64,000 nt of DNA from Episyrphus balteatus (taxonomy: Eukaryota > Arthropoda > Insecta > Diptera > Syrphidae): assembly GCF_945859705.1 (NCBI RefSeq), contig NC_079138.1, forward strand, positions 5,952,001 to 6,016,000, in the 5' to 3' direction. The notes under the pieces were generated by a model. It had not been told where the DNA came from and searched no databases. It saw only the letters and a list, made by a program, of their open reading frames with translations. A program made the position numbers and the translations under genes. Of the stretch, positions 48,159 through 60,300 are shown one piece after another (position 1 is the first letter of the stretch; the number at the start of each line of letters is the position of its first letter).

Positions 48159-48360
48159 ATTTATTTTATTAACTTAACGGACTTACCGCGATTTTTTGTA
48201 ATTCAAATTAATTGAATATTTATTCCCGACGTTTCGACAAGATTCCACTTGTCGTGGTCACGGGTAGACTGTGGAATCTTGTCGAAACGTCGGGAATAAA
48301 TATTCAATTAATTTGAATTACAAAAAATCGCGGTAAGTCCGTTAAGTTAATAAAATAAAT
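48159..48360. repeat. Perfect 89-bp inverted repeat
   Basis: Arms 48159-48247 and 48272-48360 match at all 89 positions, separated by 24 bases (CTTGTCGTGGTCACGGGTAG...). They contain CCCGACGTTTCGACAAGATT. CGACGTTTCGRC strings next to a TCGTGGTCACGG-type string remind me of interspersed repeats linked to Penelope-like retroelements, but that is only a recollection. Confidence 0.9.
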
Positions 48361-48476
48361 ATGTGTAATCGCGAATATAATAGTTTAAAATCTAAAAATG
48401 CCAAACCAAATTGTACACACAAGAGATTTCAAAGAGAAAAATTCAGCAGAATTCGCAATCACGAATTGACATTTTA

Positions 48477-48626
48477 AGCCTGGTACGCTGCTCGCGCTAA
48501 ATTTTAGCTGAGATAAAATTCCCATACAAGTTATCGATAATTTGTATGGGATCCATTTTAGCTCAGATAAAATTTTTCGATAATTTGTATGGGAGCTAAA
48601 ATTTAGCGCGAGCTGCGTACCAGGCT
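48477..48626. mobile_element. AGCCTGGTACGCTGCT-ended MITE, copy B, with TTA duplication
   Basis: Same ends and body as 44257-44407, flanked by an exact TTA on both sides (48474-48476, 48627-48629). Sits inside the 48073-48856 element. Confidence 0.9.
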
Positions 48627-48908
48627 TTATTGAAAAAAAACTTCCGACGCTACGCGTCCAACAACAATTTAGATGCAAAAACATAATAATTGTTTGCGCG
48701 CATCCCCATAGACATCACACCGATTGAGCCACCGACACAAAAAAAAAAAAAACAAAATCTCGCTGCGTGTCTGACACCGAAAATCGGTGTCCAAACCAGC
48801 CCACACACAGCACACGTTTCCGCACACCGACACAAGTGTGCTGTCTATGGGCCGCCTTAGGCGACAAGAATTGATAACGGTTTTTTTGTAGAGGAGTTCA
48901 ATACAATC

Positions 48909-49894
48909 CTTTTTTACTTGCGATATAGGTACTATATATCAAGTTATGCATTCTTACAACAACAAAAAAAGTTGAGATAACATTTTTCCATGACATTACG
49001 ATGATAGAGAATGCCAAAAAAAAGTGGGTCCCGGAAGTCCGTCTGTCTGTCTGTCTGCATACGAAGCTGCAGCCTAAACAGATTAACCGATTAATATCAA
49101 ACTTGGTATGTAGCGTTATTTGGCGACTCTCCAGAGGGGTTTTTGTAATTAATTTTTTTTGGCCCAAAAATAAAGGTACTTGTCATATACCGATTTTAGT
49201 AAAGTTGAAATTGCTCAAAAACGGCTCCGACGATTTTGTTTAAAAAATTCAAATATAAGTTTTAAGACAAGATCTATCTTCTAATAAAAAAAAATGTTTT
49301 TGAAAATCATTATTAACGGTACCTGCCATAGAACCGTTTTTTCTAAATCCTATTTTCTTCGAAACTGCTTATTCGATGTCAACGAAATTTTTATGAAGAA
49401 GCATTTATATAGTCTTAATATAAATCAAAAATAAAATTTCGAAAAAAATAATTTTTGGATTTTTAAAAAAATTTTGAAATTTTTTTTTGAAAAATCAAAT
49501 TTTCGAAAACGGAACATTGAATTTTTTTTAAATTTTGTTTTTAGGTGTTATTAGTGATTTCTACAAAATGGCATACCAATTTTTTTTTAAACTTTCTTCC
49601 AAAAAATTATTTATAAAAAATTATTTTTTTAAAAAACGGCTCTAACGATTTTGAATTTTTTTTTTCTAAAAATGCACCTTAATATATCAAATAAAACTAC
49701 GTACTTTTTTTGGAGGGCAATTTGATTTCAGATTTTGTTTTATTTAAAAAAAAACCGCATTTTTTATTTTTGTTTTCAATGTTTTGTTTTTGTTTTTATA
49801 TAGGTACTTACATTTCCCAAATTTCTTTATAAAAAGTATTAAAAATTTAAGCAACTTGAACTCTAAGAGCAAGTTCGTGCGACCCAGTCGTGCA
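48909..49894. mobile_element. GACGGACGG-containing element, second copy, opposite orientation
   Basis: Begins TTTTTACTTGCGATATAGG and ends AAGAGCAAGTTCGTGCGACC then CAGTCGTGCA. Shares CATTACGATGAT(A/G)GAGAA and a GTCCGTCTGTCTGTCTG core with 35054-35740. The interior is T/A-rich; open frames are not supported as genes. Confidence 0.65.
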
Positions 49895-50206
49895 GTGGGA
49901 GGGGCAATTTTCTAAAATATGAATATTAAAAAACAACGGCAACACTTAAAATTGTAATGATACCTTTTTCAAAATCCGGAATTGTACACTCAATTTAAAT
50001 TTTTAAATCGAGTTATTTTAATCGGTTATTTTCGAAGGGTTTATCCCCAATTTTTTTTTTTAGAAAATCATATGATGAGAATTTGAACAAATACGACCCA
50101 CATACATATCTACTTGTACAATGTACAATATACATATGTATGTATGCATGCAGAACTTGATGAATTGATTTTATATTTTAGTGATAAATCAAAAATCTCC
50201 ATTTAA

Positions 50207-50360
50207 GGCTAGGCGCACACATGCGATTTTGATCGCTCGCTTATTCAGTCGCAAATTAGATGACAACAATTTCAATGACTGTAGACACAATTTTCAAATT
50301 TTTAATCCATTTTTGCGACTGAATAATCGCGCGACTAAAATCGCATGTGTGCGCCTAGCC
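50207..50360. mobile_element. GGCTAGGCGCACACATGCG-ended MITE, copy 2
   Basis: Exact 19-bp ends GGCTAGGCGCACACATGCG and its complement, flanked by TAA (50204-50206, 50361-50363). At 154 bp it is a shorter version of 47756-47952. Confidence 0.9.
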
Positions 50361-50363
50361 TAA

Positions 50364-51886
50364 GTCTGTTCCAATTTTGCTGCGTTTAAGTTTCTAAAGG
50401 CTTTGAATAAAATAAAATATCTGAAAAAAGTATTTTGTTTTAAGTAACGATTTGTATGGAATTTTCAACCTTATTACAAGTGGTAACTTGTAAGTCGTAT
50501 ACACCAAAGCGGATTAACATAAATTGAGTGTCTTTTCTTTTTGAACAATTTGTTTTTGCTAAAAGAGTTCGCTTTTAAGTAATAGGTAAACGGCATAAAG
50601 ACAAAAATTATGCATGTCATTCTTCTTGCTGTATAATAATTTGTTTTGTCAAATTCAGATTAGTGCACAGCACCTGTTAAGGCATGCGTCAACACATCAA
50701 ACTAAGCTGAAACGAAATGCAAAAAAAATTGGTCCTTCAGCCTAAATATTTGAAACTTTCATTTTTAAATGTTATAATATTGACGAAAACGGATTATTTT
50801 TGTACTTTATATATTTGAATCTTAAACTGGCGTAAAAGTAAACAAATTTTGAAATATTTTGCTATTCTGGGTGCAGGTTAAATTTCTATTTTCAGAGAAT
50901 ACATTTTTGAAAAAGAGGTTCTGTGTATTTTTGTAAATAAATTTTCAAAATTTTAATAAACAGAGATATTTGAAACTTAAGAAAACTTTGAAGCCACGTA
51001 TCCATTTAATATTCAGCAAAATGTGTCAAAAATGTATCCATTTAATATTTAACCCAATTAACAAACAGCCTAAGAGACAAGAACATCAATTTTTGGTTAT
51101 TTCTAGATATTTTTTTATACAAACCATCAGTAAGAGAAATGTCCATATGTCATTTTATTGCTGTTCAAACCTTTGATTGTATCTAGTGTTTTTTAATGAT
51201 ATTTTACGAAATAGTTTTTTGTATGAGACTTCGGAAAGCTTCAAACAAAATTTTTCCTCGCTAAGGCTAGCATCTAAAAAATATGTAAAAAAAAAAATTT
51301 GGTCTTCAATTCATTTAACATAAATTGAATAACACCTTCAATTTTAAAAGTTTTGTTTCGAAATAAATCCAATTTTCGAAATTTTTTTTATTTTTAATAA
51401 TTTGACCTTGTCCTACAAAAAGTCAAATATGTATTTGAAAGGTTAACGAGAAGTATCTAAAAAAGTTTACAATTTCTGAAAGCACATTAACAACAGAACA
51501 TAATGACAATAAAAGATTTTGCTAAGCCCCTTGCCATTTTACTTTTTCATCTGTGCTTGTGACTCGAGACGTTCATTCTTGTTATTCACTAAGAGACAAA
51601 TTTAAACTATTTAAAAAAATTTCAATGTATTGGTGAAACTAGACAGTCGGCTTTTTTGTTCCTTAATGAACTTAATTCGAATTTTTACCAGAATATGATA
51701 TCTTTCAAATCTCAACCATTTATTTACACAAATCTAATGATTTTCTTCCTTCAGAGTCATAATGATAATGGTTTTTCTATTTTTCGATTTATAAAAATAT
51801 ATTATTCTGGCTTTCAGGAAAAAAAAGTTATCAAAAAAAGAGTTATCAGTGTATCAGAGCTTGGATAAAACTGCTTGCGTGTCAAA
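50364..51886 (+). other. Hcf upstream region and probable 5' UTR
   Basis: Repeat-poor, AT-rich DNA before the Hcf start codon. Several T-rich AG acceptor-like sites (for example TTCCTTCAG near 51750 and GGCTTTCAG near 51820) could end an upstream intron in the 5' UTR, but no promoter element could be fixed. Confidence 0.4.
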
Positions 51887-52208
51887 ATGGCAGACCTCGA
51901 CACCGCAGTTGATTATAATTTGGTTAATTTTTGTGAATCTGCTGATGATCGTAATGAAAATATGTTGGATGAGCTTGAAAACTACCAACAGCATCCACAA
52001 CAACAACAGCAACAACAACAAACAGAAGACAACAATGAAATGGTGCCATTGAATGCATCATCATTTCGTTGGAAGCGTGTCGTAAATCCGACGGGACCTC
52101 AACCAAGGCCACGTCATGGACATCGAGCGATAAATATTAAAGAACTTATGGTCGTATTTGGTGGAGGAAATGAGGGTATCGTTGACGAATTACATGTATA
52201 TAATACGA
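51887..52208 (+). CDS. Hcf: Hcf exon 1: start, acidic and Gln-rich leader, first Kelch strands
   Basis: The ATG at 51887 gives MADLDTAVDYN. An earlier in-frame non-ATG extension is not needed, and CAAAATGG is a good fly start context. An eight-Gln run near residue 39 precedes RWKRVVNPTGPQPRPRHGHR, the start of the Kelch domain. It ends LHVYNT plus one base at GTAAGA. Confidence 0.95.
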
Positions 52209-54338
52209 GTAAGAAAATTACAAATTTTGTTAAACTTAAACAAATTCTAACATATTTATTTTATGCAGTTGGTAATCAATGGTTTGTGCCAGTTATGAAA
52301 GGTGAAGTTCCACCTGGTTGTGCGGCATACGGTTTTGTTGTCGAAGGAACACGAATGTTTGTATTTGGAGGAATGATTGAGTACGGAAAATACTCAAATG
52401 AGCTTTATGAGCTTCAAGCCACAAAATGGGAATGGCGTAAAATGGCTCCCGAAATGCCAGATAATGGACTACCGCCATGTCCAAGATTGGGCCATAGTTT
52501 CACAATGGTTGGAGATAGAATATTTTTATTTGGTGGATTGGCTAATGAAAGTGATGACCCTAAGAACAACATTCCCAAGTAATTACTTTTTTGTATTTAT
52601 TTTGCTTCCTGTTTGTACTATTTTTTGTATTTTTTTTTTCCCATAATAGATACCTTAATGATTTATATATTTTGGAAACAAGAGGAAACTATTCGGTGAA
52701 TGGTAAATGGTTGATACCAAAAACATATGGCGAGAGTCCTCCACCTAGAGAATCTCATACAGGTGTAGCATATACATGTAAAAACACTGGCCAGTTAAAC
52801 CTCTTAGTTTATGGTGGAATGAGTGGATGTAGACTAGGAGACTTGTGGCTTCTCGATATAGGTGAGTAGGGTTTTTAAAGAAAGACAATTATTTAATTGA
52901 ATTTGTTTGCTGACTAATTTATTTGCAGAGTCTATGTCTTGGACCAAACCAATCACAAAGGGAAGAGCACCTTTACCTAGATCTTTGCATAGTGCCACAA
53001 TGGTGGGCAATAAAATGTATGTTTTCGGTGGCTGGGTACCGCTGGTAGTAAACGATTCAAAAGCAGCAACCGAACGAGAATGGAAATGCACAAACACATT
53101 GGCAGTGCTAGACTTAGGTTTGCCGATAAATAATTGAAAGGATTCTTAAGTGTAACAAAAATATGTTTATTTGTTTCATTTTTTGTTTCTTTTTGCAATC
53201 AAATTAGATTCAATGAACTGGGAAGATATTACATTAGATACAGTCGAGGAACATGTTCCTCGTGCGAGAGCTGGGCACTGTGCTGTGGGTATTCAAAGTC
53301 GTCTTTATGTATGGTCGGGTAGAGACGGGTATCGTAAAGCTTGGAACAACCAGGTCAGGGTGAGCTCGAGTTTATACTTCTGTTTGTCTAGTAAAGCTAA
53401 TCATTGTTTTAAACAAGTGTCGAGGCGAGTACGCAGAGATAGTATAATTGTAGTTGAAAATTTAATTTGATATAATATTTTTCTATGTATCTATGTACAT
53501 TCTAGTATGTGCTTATACATAAATTAAACTAACTTCATTATACAGCTGTTTTATTGTAGTATTTTTTTTTAACTTACTCGACACGGTGATTTCTTTACAT
53601 TACGACCAACGGATTTGTACACTTGTCATAAAAAAAAAAACAACAAGTGAATAATTAACATAATATACACATAAATATCCTTTAAGAATTACGTAAGCCC
53701 GCACTGTTTTATTTTGCTTCTAATTGATTATTATTTTCCTTTAATTTTGTCTTTTTTTGTTACGATTAAATATGTAAAAAAAAATATTTCAGGTATGTTG
53801 TAAGGATCTGTGGTATTTGGAAGTGTGTAAACCACTTTATGCCGTAAAAGTGGCCCTAGTTCGTGCCTCTACGCATTCATTAGCTTTATGTTGGACAGCT
53901 ACAACCTTTGCAAGTGCTTATGAACTGCAAACTCAAAAAATTGAACCAATAGCACCACCTTCTAAACCAGCAGCTCCAGCGGTCACAATAATGACACAAA
54001 CAGTTCAGCAGCCAAACAGTTGCAATACGACTGCAAATGGAAATGGTAAGAGTAATATCGTAGTTGGCTTTATTTATTTTTCTTACATTTTCGTTTCAAC
54101 AGGTATAAAGCAAGTGCATCTAATACGGCAAGGAAATAATCCGCATTTCCAACAACAAATAAATCCGATACTAGCCTCTCCGCAGCAACAACAGCAGCCT
54201 ACCCCAGTTCAAAGCCAAGCACAGGCCCAACAAATGCCATTGCCACAACCTCAAACAGTTGGCATACGACAGCAAGTTACAAACGTAACACAGTCCCAAA
54301 CTCAAATCATATCACAACCTCAACCAGTTCAACAACAA

Positions 54339-54385
<47 letters not shown>

Positions 54386-57300
54386 GCTGTCATCAATAAG
54401 CCCAGTTGTTACCATTTCTCCTCAATGTACAGTATCTACTGGTGTTTCAATGACGACGTCGATAGTAGTAGCCTCTCCAGCAGTTTCTTCAACAGCAAAA
54501 ATTATAACTCCACCAAATACTCCAACAAACTCCATTCAGACTATCGTTTCAGCCCCAATTACAGGGACCGTTCAGGGAGGCACAGTTTTGCAAAAATTTC
54601 GACCAACTACGGTTCTTTCAAGGGCCGCAAATACAAATTCGTCTGCTGCAACAGGTTTAAGAGTAGTATCTGGTAATCCTCCAGTACGTATTCTTTCAGG
54701 CGGTCAAGCAGTTCGCATCGCAACAACTCAGGGCTCATCGACAACAATTTTAAAAACATCCACAGGTCAGACTGTCGGCACTCCGACATCAATTGCAACA
54801 GCAACCACAATAGGTGGTAAGCAATACTTCATACAAAAACCGTTGTCACTCGGCCAAAATGTACAATTTCAATTGATTAAAACAAGTACGGGAGTAGCAG
54901 TGCAAACACTGCCCAAAGTAAATGTTTTAAAAAATATACCTGGCGGTGCAGTTGGTCAAAGTCAAGTGCAAACCGTACAAACGTCTCAGTCAAACACAAT
55001 CACAAAACCAACCGTTGTAACGGGCAATCTAGTTAAGTTGGTCTCACCGGGTGGCAAAATCGTAATGAAAAATCCAATAGTGCCAATTGGTAAAGTGGGC
55101 GGGAATGTCACTGGCAAGCCAGCATTTGTTATAACTAATAAACAGGGCCAACAAATAAGGCCAAATCAACAGATTATAATTGTGACAACTGGTTCAGCTA
55201 TTCGTACCGTTAATACGGGGGTTGTAACATCAGCGGGCGGTAATATAGTTTCCATTGTTGGTTCACAATCAAACACAATAACATCGAGTGGAACAGGTTC
55301 GGTTACAGGAACAGGAGTCACAGACGCTGGCACTGTAACACAAACTGGTGGCATGAAAATGCTACGTGGAGTAACAAGTGCAAGTGGCCGACCAATTACT
55401 CTTACTCTTCCAACAAACATCAACCAAGCCAAACCAACACAGGGTGGACAAATTTTACAGCAATTCCCTCAAAAGACAATAACATTGGGTGGCAAAGCTG
55501 TCACTGTTCAAATGGCAAATAGTTCCGCTGGTGTACCTAAAACAGTTACAATTGTGTCTTCGGCAAACGCTGTTTCAGGTGCTGGAACTGTTACTCTTAC
55601 AACGGGAGCTCAGGGCAAACTAGTTATGATGCCCAACAAAAAGAATTTCGTTTTTGGAACCAATTCAAACACTGCAGGTACTTCGGCTGGTGCAATCGGA
55701 ATTCATAAGTCGACAATTCAAAACATTCAGCAGCAAACAATTGTATCGCAGCAAAAAGTTGTAACTCATGAAAATAATGAAACGACAACCATGTCAAACG
55801 CGGTATTTGCAAATGATAATACTTTTATTGAAGGCGATCCAATGGATGACATTATTGAGCAGCTGGACGGAGCCGTGGATAATTTAAGTGGTGACCTAAA
55901 TGAAGATCTACCTTCTTCTGATGCTGATGATTCTGGATCAGTACGAATCAATGAATTAATGCACAAAGTAAAGCATTCAATTAATTTCAAAGCAAAGAAC
56001 ACTATCAGTAGTGGCATTAAGCCGAAATATTTTAAACTAGGATTATTTGGCGGAAAAGGTGGCAATGGAGGTGTTGGGCCATTAAGCCAAAATGATTCAG
56101 AAGCAGAAAGCACAAGCAACGAGCAGCAAGTAGAAATACAACTTGACCGGCAAATCTGTCCCGATCAGCCGGTATGTAGTTCGTCAATATCCGAATCGGG
56201 TGAAAATGTTGCTGATGCAATGGACTTTCAGCAACCAACAAGCACGACAGACGCAGATGCAGATATCGCAAATCAAGAAAATGTTATACAGTCATCAGCT
56301 GTTGGTGGTGGTGTCAGTGGTAGTGTTGGCATGGGTATGTTTTGTTTTTTTCTCTCTTCATTATGCCTTCACGTAAGATTTAATGTATTTAAATTAATGT
56401 AGATGAACCAACTCCTGATACTACCGAGGGACCAAATACAACAGAATTGCAAAGTGCTGCGAACGAAATAAACAATCAAAACAACGAAGCTATAGCTGCT
56501 GATATCTTTAATGCAATCGAAGAAGGTAGTTTGCAAACTTCTTCCTCATCTACACCCAACAAAATAGACGAGAATGCAAGTAAAGTAAGTTACACAAAGT
56601 TAATTACTAAAATAATTTCATTTATTATGTATTTTATAAAATTAAGAAAAAAAAAAACGAGCTTAATGATAGGTTTGGCAGCTCTTTAGTTTTTTTTTTT
56701 TTTGACTCTCAAGATTGTGATGTTTTTGACAAACAATCTTTTTTACAAAAAAATTTTAATGAAAATTAATTTTTGAAATTATAAACGAGTTCTTGGAATC
56801 GTCTACGAATTAGCCAAAAGAGTGTATCTCTGCTTTTCAGAAGAATGATAAAAAAAAATTAAACTCCATTTTTTGTAGTTAGAACATGATTGAAATATTA
56901 TTTTTTCTTTTTATATAAAAAAGAGCTCATTGTTTGGAGCAACACCAACAGCATCAGAAACTGAAGCGGCAAATATTTTAACCACAATAAAAAGTGGAGA
57001 AATGTTACAAAAAAGTCCAGCTAATCAATGTCCCGATGAGTCTTCAATGTGAGTATTACTTTTTTATTTGATTTTAGTTTTTTTACATAAAATCTTCAAA
57101 ATAGGCAAGTTGATCTTCAAAAAGATGTAGTTCCCTCAGAGGGTGATTCTCCTCAAACTTCGCTTAACGGTAAATAAAAATAAACTGTGTTTCAATGCAA
57201 AATTAAACTAAATTAAATTGTTCTTTTTTTTTGTTATTTTTTTTGTAGGTCGTCTGGATGCGCTTGCTTCTGCAGCTGTTCTACAAGCTGTTATGCAAGC

Positions 57301-60300
57301 AAACACTCTTCGTCAAAGAGACACATCTTTTCAAGTATTTGGAAGCCCTAAGAGTGCGACTAGTGGAGGAGCAGCAACTCAACAAGAATCTGGCGTAATG
57401 GATATCATCAATTTTGCATGTCAAGCACAGGTTGAATCACAGCAAAACATTCAACAGGATCAACAGCAACAACAGTCTCTTGTTGGCATATCATCAAATA
57501 CACATAAAAAAGCGACTGAATTGACGGTGACTTCAAATATGACACAAAACTCAATAACTAACAGTGATATAAATATGGTGGCTGATAACAAGCAATTATC
57601 GATAACACCTTCAACAGGAAATTCCAACACCGGTAGCATGGTTCAATCGAATATTCGTCTAGGAAGTTCATCGTCGTCTCCAGCAGCAGCATCAACGATC
57701 AATCAAGGAAATCGACGAAATCAAAAAACCAAAACTCAAAGTTCCGCACAAATAAAAGTGCATAGCGAAAACATTGAGGTGTGTATTTGTGTAACTATAC
57801 CCTTTTTCAAATTCAATTAATCCTTTTGCAAATCAAATTCACCATTGTAATAACAATATATTTTTCCATATTTGAGTTACATGGAATTCAATTTATTTTA
57901 GTAAAAGAAAAAATTAATTTGATTCGCAAATGAATGAATTTAATTTGTAAAAGCGTGAACTTAACAGAACAATTTATGAAACTTCCTTTTATAGCCTATT
58001 CGAAGTGATCCGAACTCCAAATGGCACACAGTTGGGATATTTAAAAGTTTGTCCCACACTGTAACAAGCTATATTGAAAACATCCATTGGAATGATTCAA
58101 TGTTTGATACTTATGATTCAGATAATCTACCAGACTTGTCTGAATATCCTCGAATAAATCTTGAGCCTGGTACAGGATATCGTTTCCGATTAGCAGCAAT
58201 TAACACCTGTGGCCGAGGAGAATGGGGAGAAGTGAGTGGAAGATAATTATTAAACTCACCTGTCAAATACAATTATTATCTTTTTTTTATTTTCTTTTCC
58301 TCATAGGTTTCCAGTTTTAAAACATGTTTACCTGGTTTTCCAGGTGCCCCATCTGCAATTAAAATTTCAAAATCACCAGAAGGAGCTCATCTTACATGGG
58401 AACCACCACCGTCACAAAATACTGGTGAAATTATCGAGTACTCTGTTTATTTAGCTGTGAAATCTACACCAAAGGATAAAATGCCTCCTCCGCAATTAGT
58501 TTTTGTGCGTGTATATGTAGGTGCAACAAATCAATGTACAGTTGCGAATAATTCGTTGGCTACAGCTCATGTGGATTGTTCTAATAAACCAGCTATTATC
58601 TTCCGAATTGCTGCCCGAAATGAGAAAGGATATGGTCCAGCAACGCAAGTTAGGTGGCTTCAAGGTGATTTATAAAGTTCTAATTTATATTACTACTATT
58701 ATTGAAAAGCTCATCTTCAATAAACGAGTAGTATGTATTGTAAATAACAATTTAACGAAAGGTTTTATCTTGACTCAGTTTTTGAAATCTCGTTATCAAC
58801 AGAAAACACAATCAGCAATATTCTGCTATCCATCGGGGGGAATAATTTCTAAATATTCACCAATTACTATTCTGCTATTCATCGGGGGGAATCCAAACTC
58901 ACGTCGGTAATATCGGTAATGTTGTTCGATATTCCACTATTCACGTGAATGAACTTGCTCCATACATTTGCAATCCGCATAAAAAATGTTGCGGATCTGT
59001 CATTTTTGGTTGTAAACATAAATTCACCATCGTTAAAATTAGGAAAAATGCCACTTCTCATAAATTTTTAAGTATTTGTTAATATATAATTGGTTGTTTT
59101 ACAAAAAAAATTTACTTCGTCGTCATTTTTCTTTAAGTTGACGTTCATGTGGACGTCAAACAGAGGTATGATAATGCAGTTCACCCGATGGGTAGCAGAA
59201 TGGCAAGGTAGAGTTAAAGTGAACCGACTCACAGTGGAACGAGTGTATGAGAAAAACGGCAAAATTAATATCTTAGAAATAAAATAAGAAATTCAGCCAA
59301 ATATGCTTGAAATAGTATTTTAGCACTTATATCTATGATTGCAACATAAAAACAAAGAAATTGATACACTAAAACATATAAATCTAGGATATTTTATTCA
59401 AAAGAGCTGAGCAGCGAACTTATTTTTATTGTAATTTTTATTTATAACTGTTTGCTTATGTTTTGCTATCTAGATTACATTATTTTAAAAGCTAAATAAA
59501 TAGTTAAACAAATTTATACTTCTATACATAAAGTAAACACCATCATTTTCGGAAGAATTATGCATATTACTAAGATCTAACTACATGGGTAATTCTGCAA
59601 TTTAACTATTGTTAATTGTTATATTTGGGTCACTTTTCGATAATTGAAATTCAGCACAAGATCTGATGCTTTAATTATAAGGATCTGCCGTTATAAACAA
59701 ATGGTTAATCAAGTCGGTAATTGAGTTCAACATCTAACTCTTTCGAGTATGAGCCAAACTAGCTTTCCTTATTTTGTTGTACCTTGATTCTAACGCTTCT
59801 ATCGAAAGAACACCTAAAGAACACAGGTAAATCAAAAACCATGTTATGCTTTAAGCATGGAGTAAAAGTTTTTATACACTGCTAGGCATACAGTACCAGC
59901 TGTACTTCGAAAGATAAAGATTTTTTGTTCAAGAATTAGTTCTTCAAACGTGTCCATATTTATTTCTCGACCAGCAGCTAATGTTGTCAAAATTAATGCA
60001 AATTTAAAGATGAGATCCTTATGTACACGGGTTTTTTCGGAACTGAACTCTGGTTACGAAAAAGAACGTCGACTAGTATTGGCATATCATTTGTTGTGCC
60101 ATAACAAGGTTAGGTTTGGGTATGTCCACTAGAAGTCCCATTTTTTGTCTGAAGTTCTCTAGAATAATTTTTTTTTTTTTTTTATCAAACAGAAGCTTAT
60201 GTTCTGGTCTGCGAACTTGCCAAAAAAATTTAAGTGAAGCAATCGTTGGTTATCCTCAATTAAACTCTTTTTCTTTCTCTGGCAATGCTGCCATTTTTGC

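Larger units (their letters stand above)
48073..48856. mobile_element. CCATAGACA-ended MITE with TTA duplication, carrying two insertions
   Basis: Ends AGCGATCCATAGACACC and GCTGTCTATGGGCCGCC (inverted), flanked by TTA (48070-48072, 48857-48859). The arms share CACACTTGTGT. It is interrupted by the 48159-48360 inverted repeat and by the MITE at 48477-48626. Confidence 0.75.

Noticed and set aside
49001..49243. ORFs on both strands with CLHTKLQPK
   Set aside because: Sits within the GACGGACGG-containing repeat at 48909-49894, whose other copy has a different frame content.
52591..53322. ORFs crossing Hcf introns 2-4 in other frames
   Set aside because: They are exon shadows that run into intronic stops; the Kelch frame with GT-AG splicing explains the region.
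58049..58246. Hcf exon 12 extended through the next intron to a stop (VSGR end)
   Set aside because: The GTGAGT donor and the phase-0 acceptor at 58307 restore the conserved Fn3 sequence, so readthrough is intron sequence.
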